Part shown: piece after piece, positions 45,009 to 56,278 of the stretch
Position numbering within the stretch: position 1 is the first letter of the stretch
Layout: the number at the start of each line of letters is the position of its first letter
Source of the DNA: Gadus chalcogrammus
Lineage: Eukaryota; Chordata; Actinopteri; Gadiformes; Gadidae
NCBI RefSeq assembly: GCF_026213295.1
Contig: NC_079420.1
Coordinates: forward strand, 10,602,828-10,666,827
Length of the DNA stretch: 64,000 nucleotides
Direction of reading: 5' to 3'
Program-made: the position numbers and the translations under genes
The notes under the pieces: model-generated
Told to the model about the DNA's origin: nothing
The model's database searches: none
The model's input: only the letters and a program-made list of their open reading frames with translations

Positions 45009-45855
45009 ACGTGTATGTGTGTTTGTGTGTTTGTGCACGCGACGGGAGAGAGTGAGAGAGAGAGCTGAAGTAAATCACTGTAATCCAAGCGCCAAATGAA
45101 AGCAGGTGATTCGCGTGTCGCCGGAGGATTTGTGTCCCTCACCGGCGGCGGTTCCAACATCGTGATTAAAAGTCGCGCTCTAAAGCTGAGCTCTCACTCC
45201 GACGAACCACAGATCTACTGCCGCTGAGAAAGGATAACGCAGCACAGAGGCCGGACTAGGTTCGACTGGCTTTAGAGGCGCGTAGCTGGTTGTGAACCGG
45301 GAGTTTTAACGGGAATTTGCCGGGAATTTTACGGGAATTAACAGGGTATTAAACGGATATTATACGGGTATTTAATGCAAAGCCGCCAACAACACACAGG
45401 AAATGAACGAAACATTCTGATTGGGCTTTATCCAAACAACATCCACCTTCGGGATTAGGTCACAGTGACAGACCACATCCGAGTTACCTCATCCCACTGA
45501 CAAACCTCATCCCAGTTACTTGCTGGGAGGAGGTCTGTGAATTGGATGAGGTCTGTCACCTCCGGGATGATGATATGTCCCCTCTGACCGTCTTGACAAA
45601 AAATGCCGAAACTCTGGGACATTGGGCTCGGACGAATCCCAAACTCAGGGTAAAAAAGTTATCCATCGATATGAAAAATAAAACGTAGAAAAAAGAAAGG
45701 ATTTACTAAACGGCAAAAACATTCAAGCATGTGTCTCGTAGGCTATATCTTCTTTAAATGTTCTCAGGCCGCCTGAGAACATTTATCTGAATCAGGCGTA
45801 ACGTAACTAATAAGTCGTGTGAAACATTACGCTATAGCGGAACGCATGAAGGGCT
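45009..45855. other. intergenic DNA, nothing recognised
   Basis: Contains a short GGGAATTTTACGGGAATTAA-type repeat at 45305-45375. No gene seen. Confidence 0.45.
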
Positions 45856-45858
45856 TAC

Positions 45859-46110
45859 CGGCGTGAGGAGCAGATGGGTGCCAGGCGACGTCTCCTCCAG
45901 GTCCCCCTCATGCCACCAACGCGGGAAAAGAGTGTTGCTTGCGCCACAGCAGTCGTTATGTCAGCTGATTGGCCCGCTCGTGCCCCTTCCCTTCCTTGGA
46001 TCCCTCTCCGCCTCCCTCGCGCACACACAAACACACGGACTCGTTCGCGTTGTCTCTCCGCTCGGTTTTTAAGTTATGGCACGTGCGTCTCTCTGTCCCC
46101 CTCGCGCTCA
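45859..46110 (-). promoter_or_regulatory. candidate upstream promoter and non-coding exon (possibly mgat4c)
   Basis: On the - strand a strong donor (CACGCCG then GTAAGCC, boundary at 45858/45859) ends a CpG-rich segment. A CCAAT box in GGGCCAATCAGCTGA lies near 45960-45975. This layout fits a first exon transcribed leftward toward mgat4c, whose family has long-range 5' UTR exons. There is no protein evidence, and the 28 kb gap makes the link speculative. Confidence 0.3.
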
Positions 46111-46193
46111 TAAAGGTACTGACACCGCGCGGATATCTCGAGCACCCGGTGCAATGCCTCTGATTGGCTTGCATTTCTTACTCCCAATTCGTG

Positions 46194-46402
<209 letters not shown>

Positions 46403-46542
46403 ACAGTAGAGACCAGAGACCGTTCTCCCATGTAGACCCTATCTATCCAGAGAGCTACCAGCCCTTCTCACTGGTCTCGGTACACTCTGCGTATCACGGC
46501 CTAAGCCTTGTTATGTTTAGAGATGCAGGAGGGCGGCATTAC

Positions 46543-46950
46543 GCCGCGTTCACACTGCACAAGTCCGTCGACGTTGAACATTTCCCAACTTTTTGATACA
46601 GGAAACGGAGCCGACGGAACGGATTGACCCACAATGCATTTCGAGAGCGCCCCATGCAAAGTCAATGCGATCCGTCGATGGACGTGTAATAATAATAATA
46701 ATTGATAGGTTTTTTAAAGCGCTTTTCTAAATACTCAAAGACGCTTTACAAATAAGAATACATTCAGACAGTACAGACACTCAAACAAAAGGGAAAACAA
46801 TAAACAACACCACAACAATAGGCAACACATTAAGAGAGCGGGAGAGAGTGAAAGATGGCGGAGGATGATTTGTCAAATGTTGTAGGTGATCCTGAAGAGA
46901 AAGGTTATAAGTTGATTTTGAATACATTGTGAATACATTGTGAACGCGGC
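46543..46950. mobile_element. possible non-autonomous DNA element with GCCGCGTTCACA ends
   Basis: The left end GCCGCGTTCACACTG and the right end ATTGTGAACGCGGC are short inverted repeats 400 bp apart. (AAT)n and AAAGCGCTTTTCTAAATACT lie between. Target duplication unclear. Confidence 0.45.
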
Positions 46951-47254
46951 AGAGGAGGGGGTTTCATCTGCCCCCGGTGGTGGGGTCATCACCCTGCCCC
47001 CCGGTGGACCCCCCTTATGGAACCCGGGCGTTCAACAGCTCCGAGGTTCAATATAGAGGCAGGCGTGAGAGCAGCAGTATCTTCATATCTATCGCTACAG
47101 CCAATAACACAGGTGCTCCTGCACAGAAATAACGAAACAGGCCGACGCTAGCTTGTGGATCAGATGCAAAATCTGTTTCAGAGATGGTCAACCTCAGGAT
47201 TATTGCTGCATATCTTTCAGATTGTAAAATGTGTACTTTGTAAACGTTGTGATG

Positions 47255-47530
47255 TTAAATGGTAAAAGGACTGCATCTGTAAAGCGCTTTTCTAACCAGT
47301 GGCCGCTCAAAGCGCTTTACAATATTGCCTCAATTTCCCCCGTTCATGCCCACATTCACACACTGACGGCGGTGTCAACCATGATAGGCGATAGCCAGCT
47401 CGTCGGGAGCAGTTAGGGTGAGGTGTCTCGCTCAGGGACACCTGGACACTCAGCTAGGAGGAGCCGGGGATCGAACCGGCAACCTTCCGGTTACCAGCCA
47501 ACCCGCTCTCTCTCCTGAGCCACATGCGCC
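47255..47530 (-). mobile_element. tRNA-derived SINE, - strand, near full length
   Basis: Begins AAATGGTAAAAGGACTGCAT, contains ATCGAACCGGCAACCTTCCG (B box on the - strand) and ends at GAGCCACATGCGCC. Confidence 0.82.
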
Positions 47531-47534
47531 ACAT

Positions 47535-48145
47535 GATGTGTTGATTCTCAACACAGAATAAGCCAGCAGTGTGATGCACACAGCGGTACTCTGCTGTGTG
47601 ATTGCGTGCTGCCCCTGGGCCGGCCTTACGACTACATTAATCCGAACACGTACCCGGCTGTCAGATCCATCAGGGGCCGACCAGGACCCAGAGACCCAGG
47701 GGAGGCCAGGAGTGACAGTCATCTGAGTACTCAGTAAGTAATCATTCACCGGAGCCGTGTGTGCGTGTGTGTGTGTGTGTGTGTGGATGCTGGTGTTTAC
47801 GCTGCGGTGCGAGCAGATGAATGAATCTAGATTTGATCAGCCCGTGTGGACGGCTGGACTGTAGGCTGGACAGCCACCAATTGTTGTCTCCCTGCCTGCG
47901 CTCCATCTCCTCTCTCTCGGGGGTTGGCACCTTTTACATTAATTAGAATTTTAAATTTGTGTTTTCTTCTGACAATTTGGACAATTTTTAAAATTTTTGT
48001 AAACTATTATTAAAAGGTGCTCATTAATGCCCTTTCCTGTCAGCTCTGCAGTGACTTCAGTGACTCTCTGGTAACTGCCTTGTAATTTATATTTGAGGCT
48101 TTTTTGCAAGTTTATGCATGTTTTTATATAGACGTGTTCTTGCAC
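47535..48145. other. intergenic DNA, nothing recognised
   Basis: Includes a short (GT)13 at about 47758-47784. No gene seen. Confidence 0.45.
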
Positions 48146-48149
48146 TTAA

Positions 48150-48345
48150 AAAAAGTACTTAGCGTTGTGTAGCGTCTTGTCCTAGCTATCCTTGTTGCCT
48201 TACGGGGAATGGGTTAACCTAGTGATTGTTGGTGCTTGGCACTCGGTTCTATGAACATCCTTATTGTACCGACAGCGATATATTGTTGCTTCTCTTTCTT
48301 CTGACAAATGTACTTATTGTAAGTTGCTTTGGTCAATTTCCCCTC
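48150..48345 (+). repeat. CGCTTTGGATAAAAGCG-tail interspersed repeat, + orientation
   Basis: TAGCGTTGTGTAGCGTCTTG through TGCTTGGCACTCGGTTCTAT and CTTCTGACAAATGTACTTAT, then a truncated tail GTAAGTTGCTTTGGTCAA. Confidence 0.75.
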
Positions 48346-48349
48346 GATG

Positions 48350-49754
48350 AGTGGCTGAGGGAGGAGCTTCTTGCTCAAGGGCCGACAGGAAGACTTCAGG
48401 GATGGGGTTGGAACCCAGTATGTGTAGTCGGGTGTCAGACGAGCCCCTGTAATACACGGCTACACCTATACCTATAGCCACGTCATACTGCTGTATACAG
48501 GGAATGTAAAGTATTCTGGTTTAATCCAAACGCATGTAGACAATCATTTATCGTGTTTAATCAATGAGACGAAGAATAGCAACCTGTGTTTGGTTTACAT
48601 CAACACCTCCGGCGAACACCGCGGACACAAACACAATATGTGACAAACACCCCGAAACCCCATCATTTAATAACCGCGACGCACGGCACAGAACTGAATC
48701 ATCCATTATTGACTTCCCTCCACAACCTTTTTAAAACCAGTCTTCCCTCAGGAAATAATCACCGTGCCTCAACGCTGAGGCGATGAATGATTCATACCGG
48801 GCCTTGAGCTTCTGTGTAGAGAGCGATGATTACCCATGGCGGGAAAAAAGAAGAACGTCAATACGCCGCACGGCCCGTCTCGCCATTCATCATGTGAATC
48901 CAATATGAGCGGGAACTTCTGGAGTGTCCTATTGGCAGCATCCCACCACCAGCCCTCTCCCCGTATCTGGTGGCTGGCTGCCCATACGAGGCCTCACCTC
49001 AGCCCCCTCCAGCTCCACAACCTCCCCTCTCCATCCATTCCCGCCTGTCAGGAAAACTTTGAATTAAAATTGACTCACCCTGCAGTTATTTGTCATCGTT
49101 CTTCGCCAGCTATTCATCGCCGTGACAACCCCGGCGGCTAGCGCGGAGAGTATTGGTCACAGATTTTCTTGATTTTCCTAGAGAACCTCCCTCCAAAGTG
49201 TCGGATTTGTTGGTCAAAGTTTTGCAGGTCATGTGACCGGACGAAGAGAAACATAATAAAGGATGTGTCCTTCGACGGACAGGGTGTGAGGGACGGCTGG
49301 GGCTGAAGAATCACAGAGCCGACTCGTTCCATTAGAGCCAGATAGAAAGAGGCAGCAGGATCGGTTCCATTAAGAACACGGCGTTTGGCTGCAGAGAACG
49401 GCCTCGCCGAGCGGTGGCGTCTCAGGTGTCGGGGTCCCAGGAGTAGCAGGAAGGGGTCCCCCAATTTCAACTACACAGAGTCCAAATTTCATCATCCTCC
49501 AACCCTACGAAGAGGCAGCAGGCGAGTGCGATGCGTTACAAAAAAAACAAACTTCTTTAACAGAGTAAATCACAGGAGCAGTACAAAATCGGCGATAAAA
49601 CCAAGGGGAGAAACACGCCTCAAAAACGCTATTGCTAACCGTCATGACTGAGAAACATGTCCTGGCAAAATTCCATGCAACAAACGAGTGAGGGGAGCAG
49701 ACATGACAACCTAAGCACAGGTGCGGATGATTAGATCATTATTGTGCGGTGTGC

Positions 49755-49755
<1 letters not shown>
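48350..49755. other. intergenic DNA, nothing recognised
   Basis: GC-moderate sequence. I looked for exons on both strands and could support none. Confidence 0.45.

Positions 49756-49758
<3 letters not shown>

Positions 49759-49812
<54 letters not shown>
49759..49812. repeat. (CT)27 microsatellite
   Basis: Pure CT run. Confidence 0.97.
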
Positions 49813-49816
<4 letters not shown>

Positions 49817-50008
49817 CCACTGGAGTGTCACGCTGCGGTGGAACCAACAGGCCGGCAGGAACAGAGGTTCACTAGGTTTCTCATACATTACTATGAATTA
49901 CATTCTCTGGTATAACATCGTACTCATTCACAGGCCGGGCCTGTGAATGTAATACCAGACACTGTTGGGCCGAGACATGTGGTGAATACAGATATAACGT
50001 TAGTCATC

Positions 50009-50270
50009 TTACATTTACATTTAGGCTATTAAGCAGACGCTTTTATTCAAAGCGACTTACAGTAAGTGCATTTGTCAGAAGAAAGAGAAACAAAATACTG
50101 CTGTCGGTACATTAAGGATGTTCCTAGAAACAAGTGCCGAGCACTAACAATCGCTAGGTCAACCCATTCCCTGTATATAACAATGCTTGCTAGGATAAGT
50201 GTCTACACCATGCTAAGTACTATGTTTATGTGCAAGGACGTACAACATACAATAAGTGTTTGCATTAAGG
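50009..50270 (-). repeat. CGCTTTGGATAAAAGCG-tail interspersed repeat, near full length
   Basis: ACATTTACATTTAGGCTATT, AAGCAGACGCTTTTATTCAA, then the standard family blocks to CAAGGACGTACAACATACAA. This is the best uninterrupted copy for comparison. Confidence 0.8.
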
Positions 50271-50274
50271 ACCT

Positions 50275-50940
50275 TAAGTTCCATAAGTTTGTTTCCTCTT
50301 GCGCAAAACTTCCTTTTAAAGTTTAAACCCACCAAAGATACGTTAGCTGAGGTCCTCGTCACCCGGGTGTTGGAGGTGTATGTAGAGATCCACCCGCTGA
50401 GGATGCGACTATCGTGCAACCGATGCTGCAATGGTAGACGCACGTGACGACGAAGACTGCAAAGTCTGCAGAACGGTGTGCCAGGCTCACGGAACACGGA
50501 AAACAACTGATTTAAAGAAAGCACTTCCAATCGCATATCACTTCGAGAAACATCCACACAACAACACCGATACGTTAGCCATTATGCTATCACTTTGGGG
50601 AAACCTATTTAATATATTCTAAAGTGATTATAGCAAGCATTTCGTTTGTATAGTATTTATTTCAAGGCACTGGGGGCATTTTGTTCACCTTTAAATTATG
50701 CAGAAATCTATTGAATTAACTATTATGTAGAGAAACAGTTCTTTGTTTTGTTCAAACAAATGGGCTTTCAAACCCGACCGTTTCCAACCCAAAGAAAGTC
50801 TGAGGTCTCAGAGTCGATCGCACATTGTTCTCCTGGCTGCTGGTCCCTCTGTTCGACCGGGCAGGGTGATTACACGCTTGCACCCGTGAAGTGTATCCAT
50901 CAACCGTGAGCTCATTAGTGCAAAGGTGAACTAAAACTCA
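50275..50940. other. intergenic DNA, nothing recognised
   Basis: Open frames here have no recognisable domain and no splice context. Confidence 0.4.
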
Positions 50941-50944
50941 TTCA

Positions 50945-51045
50945 GCTTCAGCACCACGTCACCACGGCAACAGCGGCCAATCAGCTGCCTCCTCAGCTTC
51001 TGCACCACGTGCGCCACGGCGACAGCGGGCCAATCATCTTCTTCG
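50945..51045. promoter_or_regulatory. duplicated X-box/CCAAT-box module
   Basis: GTCACCACGGCAAC (50958-50971) fits the RFX X-box consensus GTNRCC-N2-RGYAAC. A CCAAT box follows 5 bases later (50977-50981). A second, weaker copy (GTGCGCCACGGCGAC, CCAAT at 51030-51034) lies about 53 bases downstream in a direct duplication. The combination is typical of ciliary-gene or MHC-II-type promoters. No adjacent gene was found. Confidence 0.45.
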
Positions 51046-51334
51046 TCGGATTCACGCCTCGCGCTGTGATTGCGCGCCTTCCCGACCGAGAAGCCATCTG
51101 AATATTTCATAGCTGTTAATTTCAGGCGCTGTGTGTGAAAGGAGTTTGTATGTGAGAGATCCCAGTGTGGCTGATTATTCCATGAAGCGCCGCACACATT
51201 CCACACACTCCCACTGCAGCTCGGAGCGGACGGGACAGGGAGACATCACTGGCTGGGTATTGATACATGCTGCTGCTCATGTGATGGTGATGGTGCCTGC
51301 AGTTCTTAAGGTCAGGCTCGCCGCTCCCTATACG

Positions 51335-52081
51335 CAGAGCATGCAGAGTGCGTAGGGCCCCAAGTACCTGAGGGGGCACCAAAAATTTAGTTTTTTCAAA
51401 AAAAAATATATAAATGAGTTATGAAGAGGCCCACTGTGTTTGTTCTTAATTGTCTAACCTATCACTCAATTTAGGCAAATTAGATGTTTTTACATAATAT
51501 ATAAATAGGGGCTCCCCCCCCCCCCCGCTCGCGTAGGCCACCGAAACGGCCAGCAACGGCCCTGCTTAAGGTAGTCCTCTTTCAGAGGATCACCGGGCAA
51601 ACTACTCCATCCCTATATTATGTGCTCTCTCGCTCTGTTCAGCCTATGAGCCTAAGCATCCAGCCTATGATTTCAACAATGTGTGAAGGCTTACGCAACA
51701 GGGATGATCGCACAGTGAGATGCTGATGGAAACCAGCGGACGAGCGCTGGGAGGAGATGTTCACGCATTTCAGAAGCAGGGAGACTCCATACACAAATAT
51801 ATGTCTAAATTGTCAGTTTGCCGTGCGTCTGCCTGGCACTAATGCTCCCGTTGAGCTGAGTGACGAGAGGGACCGCATGACCGTTCCCACCTCCAAGGCG
51901 CTGCTTGTTACACGGGCCAATTTTGATGGCACCTGTCCGCAATTCCACAGAAGCATGCTGTCAGCAAACCGATCGATTTTGGAGCAAATTCAGTCCTCAA
52001 ATATGAGTAGGCTTAGCCTATTTGAGAGCGTGTGTCTCTGTGTTAAGGTCATGTTTTCGGAGCTCTATGAGGTTGACGTCT

Positions 52082-52116
<35 letters not shown>

Positions 52117-52440
52117 ACACTACTATGCTTTGTTTAAAAACTTTCTGAAGCTCCAGGCATATTTTCATATTCATTTTTTCTCGTAAATGTGTAAATAGGC
52201 CTACCAAAAACATACAGGATTTTTTCCCCATTAGGCTATTCAGTAGGTCCGTATATGCAATGTAAGCTGGTCCAGGCCCTGCATGTCTGGATGTAGGCTA
52301 TGAATCTGAAAGATTTTTTAGGTAGGGGCCTTCCCAAAAATGCAACAGAATACAGGAAATCACATCTACCAAATCAACATTTTCGGGGGGAGGACCCCCA
52401 GACCCCCCGTCCCTGACTGCGCCCAATCCCACACATTTAA
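51335..52440 (+). mobile_element. degenerate hAT-like element (boundaries uncertain)
   Basis: It contains the transposase remnant at 51757-52075. The flanks include TGCAGAGTGCGTAGGGCCCC and GGGGGGAGGACCCCCAGACC, which look like transposon subterminal sequence. The inverted ends could not be paired. Confidence 0.45.
51757..52075 (+). pseudogene. hAT transposase C-terminal fragment
   Basis: The stretch RLPGTNAPVELSDERDRMTV, then SKALLVTRANFDGTC and ILEQIQSS, matches the C-terminal dimerisation region of hAT transposases (PGTNAPVER...DERNRM...K.LL..K.NF). Part of the motif after PVE is missing and the frame runs into a (CA)n repeat. Confidence 0.6.
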
Positions 52441-52544
52441 TCACCAGCCGGCACGTGTTGAAATTTAGCCTAATATCTACGTCTATGACCTCATGCACGC
52501 GCACTGCGGTTGTTGTGGTCACAGCAGCCTGCTGTGTTTTCCTC

Positions 52545-52985
52545 CTCCTGGGTCTGCCACTCCTCCTGTCTGTCTCACTTCACACCTGGCCCTCATCTGC
52601 AATCATGCTCACCTGGTCTTCATCTCCAATCAACTCCCCTTCATAAACCCTTGGATTCCCTGCTGTCGGTGCCAGATCCTACTACGCACTACAGTGGTAA
52701 TGATACATGCCTGGCTCCAGTAATTCTTGTTACCTCGCTCTCGCTCTCTCGTCTCTTGTTGTCTTTTGACCACAACCCAACTCTTTTTTCCTCTGCCTGC
52801 AGTTATCCGGATCCCTCACTCCAGCTCGCCTGCCTCGCTCTCCCCCCGGCTACCTCATCCACTACCTGCTCCCCCGCCTCGTTCAATAAACCCTTTTTTC
52901 ATCAATTCAACATCGTCTCCGTCTGATCTTGGGTTCAGCATCGTTTATCATAACAGCGGTCAGGCGCAAGGTGTCCCGGTTTTAG
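52545..52985 (+). mobile_element. possible degenerate solo LTR
   Basis: CACCTGGTCTTCATCTCCAA, CCCTTCATAAACCCTTGGAT and TTCAATAAACCCTTTTTTCA are spaced like the U3/R/U5 parts of fish LTR elements, including an AATAAA. No TG...CA ends or target duplication could be fixed. Confidence 0.4.
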
Positions 52986-52989
52986 TTTC

Positions 52990-53400
52990 AGGAAATCTGG
53001 TCACCCTATAGAAAAAACACCAAATAGTAACGACAGTAAAAACAATTGAGCTCAGATTACTACAGAACACAAAGACAATGATTCAGACAACATGCAAGCC
53101 GTGGTTTCAACACAAAACTTTGTATTGCAACACATTTCGGGGGGAGACCTGAAAGGTCATTCGTACTAACCAACAAATTAAACATGTTCAATCACTGAAC
53201 GAAGATAATGGAAATGAAATGCATATTTCTCCCTAAAACTGTTCTAAAACTCAAAAAGAAAAAAGATGAGGAAAAGAAAACAGGCAGAATTAAAATTGCA
53301 TTGTAGAAAGTGCAATGTATTTAAGATCTAGCAGAAAGCAAAAGCAAACATACATATTTTTAATTAATTGATTAATTAATTGAAACAATCACAATAACAT
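52990..53400. other. 3' flank of the Ig receptor copy A (duplicated at 63150)
   Basis: CTGAAAGGTCATTCGT, ACCAACAAATTAAACAT and GAAATGCATATTT.TC blocks recur at 63155-63270. This marks the left edge of the tandem duplication near 53100. Confidence 0.75.
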
Positions 53401-53402
53401 TT

Positions 53403-53515
53403 ACCAGGGCATTTATCAGATGCATTTATCCAAAGCGACTTACAGTAAGTACATTTGTCAGAAGAAAGAGAAACGTATATATCGCTGTCGGTACGATAAG
53501 GATGTTATCGTACCA
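53403..53515 (-). repeat. CGCTTTGGATAAAAGCG-tail repeat, truncated, inside duplicated segment
   Basis: GGGCATTTATCAGATGCATT, TATCCAAAGCGACTTACAGT. The same insertion site holds the copy at 63565, so the insertion predates the segmental duplication. Confidence 0.75.
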
Positions 53516-53943
53516 GCCTCCGGCCTAGAGCGGCTGGGACCGTCCCGTACTCCTCCTCACTCTGAGGCCGGGAGCCTGGACCGGCCATACTCCTCCTCAC
53601 TCTGAGGCCGGGAGCCTGGACCGGCCGTACTCCTCCTCAATCCCCCCCTGCTCCCCCGGTCGCCCTCGAGACATTAACGTACAGTGCGTCATCATCTACT
53701 GCCATGGAGGACAGCGGGATGTCTGAACGAGCAGAAGATTAGAAAATGAGAAAACAACATGGGCCATAAGATAGATAGATAAATACTGTATTCAACCCCA
53801 TTGGAAAATTCAGGTATCCAGTAGCTCACTAAGTCAGTCAACAGACGGTGGAATTGACGATCAACAGAATGGAAAAACAGTAAAAGTCAACCAAATAAGT
53901 CAATAAAAAGTGAGCAATATTGCATAATAAATAAAGTGTGTGC

Positions 53944-55182
53944 TTAAAAGTTGACCGAAAGAGTACACTGGGTACCTTGAGGTCTTGAAGTTTTCTTTTT
54001 CTTCAGTGCCCAGTAGAGTGCCAATGCTACTAGCAGCAGCCCCACCACCGTCAGATAACGGGCGATGATAGGGATGGGGTCTAGGACAAAGAAAAGCAGA
54101 AGTTAGTTAGGAGTGACTCAACTTGGGAAATGGTTGTAAATACTTCATTATGGGTTATGTATCGGATATTCATTGTTTCTCAAAACGGTTAGTGGTCCTT
54201 TTCCTTAAAAAAGAAAAATACAGTTTTAAGTAAATTGATTGTAAGGAAATAGTATTTACTGGGGAGGGGGTGGGGGAGGTTATCTGACCTATAACCCTCA
54301 TGTGACGGTTATAGGTCATGTGACGGATCAAAGGCGGGTGGATCCAAGGGTCTCTCGTTGATTTTTGTCGTTGTGTTTTTCACTCACCGTCACACAAAGA
54401 CAGGGTGAATGTAGCCGCCGCGGCGCTCACGTTGTTGCGGACCGAGCAGGTGATCAGCCCCGACAGGCCCGGCTCCAGAGTGACGTCACTAGCGTTACTG
54501 GGTCCAGAGAGGAGACGCGTGGCGTTCAGCGGGAGTCCGTCTAGACTCCAGCTGTAGTGGGGTCCGTCCCCCTCTGCAGCGCAGGACACCCGCTGCTGTT
54601 CCCGGGACAGACACTCCCGGGAGAGGAGGGGAGAGGAGACCGGGGCTAAGGGAAACCGTCGAGGAGGTGAGGCGTACAGTTTGTAAGTTTCAAGTAGAGG
54701 ATTACTTTTCCCAGACTACCTAGTGTTAACTGTACTTGACAAATTGTATACCGAAAAGGTAAGTGAAGTAGTAACGTACATATATAAAAGGTTTTAAATC
54801 CAATTTGGTCAGTATTAATAATTAATGGGAGGAGGGACTGTTTAAAGAGTGTATTGAATAGGCCTTAAACGTTTACAAAGTACAGCATAGCATGTAAGGT
54901 TACCGATAATGTTAACAGTGCCTGAGAGCCAACAGTGATTCTAAGAGCTACGAGGTCAGAGGTCAGGGTCTAAAATGTAGACTAAAATTTAGACCTTGAC
55001 CTCGGCTGTTTCCCTATTTTCATCATTAAGGGTTCATTAAGGTCATTAAGGATCATTTAGAGTCTTAATGACCTTATTGAACCCTTAATGATGATAAGAG
55101 GGAAACAGCCGCTCGAACCGGCGGTTTCCCTCTTATCTGTAACCCTGGTTACCAATAACTACTGCTACTGATAAATTTGTAC

Positions 55183-55255
<73 letters not shown>

Positions 55256-56278
55256 TATAGTTACTCACCTTCAATGGATAAATAAAAATAATCTGTTCTC
55301 ATTCCAAGGCCAAAAAAATCAACCATTGATATAAACCATTGTCCGACCTGTGGAGGTCCTTCATAGTTAATATTCTAGTACTGTAATTAATTGAAAATCG
55401 AAGAATCGTGTTTATTATCTGGTTGAAAAGAACAATCGGAACATTGTTTCGTTTCAATAAATATCCAAGCCCACTTGAGGTCATATCCAGCTGGACCTCC
55501 AGGGTTCCTCCCAGGGAGCCGAAGCACAGGGTTCTTGAGGACTTTGTGGCGTCGCAGAAGGTCTTCAAACCTGGAGGTTTACAGAAGACAATAAAACACT
55601 AGATGAGTTCTCTCAGATTCACAGACCCCCGCTCTTATTAAAAGGGGCGGACATTTTGAATACAGTATGTGCCATTGCAGAGAGGAACTTTATACTAATA
55701 TATCAACAATTTAATATTTTTGTGAATTTTTGATTTAATATACATAATTTCCCTACGATTGTCATATAAATAAAGATACCTTACCCTAGCCCTAATACTC
55801 TTGATGATATCTGGTGATGCATTGTGTTGAAGTCAAAGTAAAAGGAAGAGTAATAATTAAATAAATAAATCAGTCAATATACCCAGAATTAACGTACGAT
55901 GAAAGAAATGTTGGTTCAACCCAACTACTAATGTTCAGGGGTCTCAAACTCAACTTAACTGGGGGCCGCTGGAGGAGTCTGGGTCAGGCTGGGCCACATC
56001 AAGTACTCCACAAAAAAAAGTAGCTCAACTGACCCAATCTAAGTTAATGATCTTGCTATAATTAGATCATCTAAACTTTGATTTCAAGTGGGGGGCCACA
56101 AAATATCATCCCGCGAGCCTCAATTGAGAGTTTGAGACCCCTTAAAGGAAGAGCTACCAAACCATAAGTGACCCAATTATAGAAAATATGTTATGAATTA
56201 TTTCAGTAATAATGCCATTAAAGTCTCACCATCAGTCATCCCGATTAGTAACAGCAGCACAACCCCTATGTTGAGCAT
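53944..56278 (-). CDS. SLAM/CD2-like Ig-superfamily receptor, copy A (one frameshift)
   Basis: - strand exons: signal peptide 56278-56230 (MLNIGVVLLLLIGMTDG), Ig V-like 55570-55269, Ig C2-like 54645-54388, membrane exon 54080-53976. Reading on past a weak donor gives a stop at 53944-53946. Apart from the V exon all join in phase 1, giving about 248 residues. The V exon has FCDATK and CFGSLGGTLEVQL; the C2 exon has the VSC...LITC cysteine pair and YSWSLDG. The membrane segment is TVVGLLLVALALYWAL followed by KKKK and a short tail without visible ITSM/ITAM tyrosines. This is the layout of fish SLAM/CD2/CD48-like receptors on leukocytes; the precise orthologue is not clear. Odd point: near 55313-55319 one base is missing from a T homopolymer (gene strand), so the last about 14 V-domain codons are out of frame. 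It could be a real pseudogenising change or a sequencing error. Confidence 0.72.
55003..55111. repeat. 48-bp inverted repeat with 13-base loop in the Ig intron
   Basis: The left arm 55003-55050 (starts CGGCTGTTTCCCT) and the right arm 55064-55111 (ends AGGGAAACAGCCG) pair with about three mismatches. It lies between the C2 and V exons of copy A. Confidence 0.93.
55187..55250. repeat. (AT)n microsatellite
   Basis: About 30 AT units, beginning 19 bases from the V-exon donor of copy A. Confidence 0.95.

Noticed and set aside
47255..47530. Small protein gene from the 61-codon frame
   Set aside because: The sequence is a SINE copy; six relatives occur in the window.
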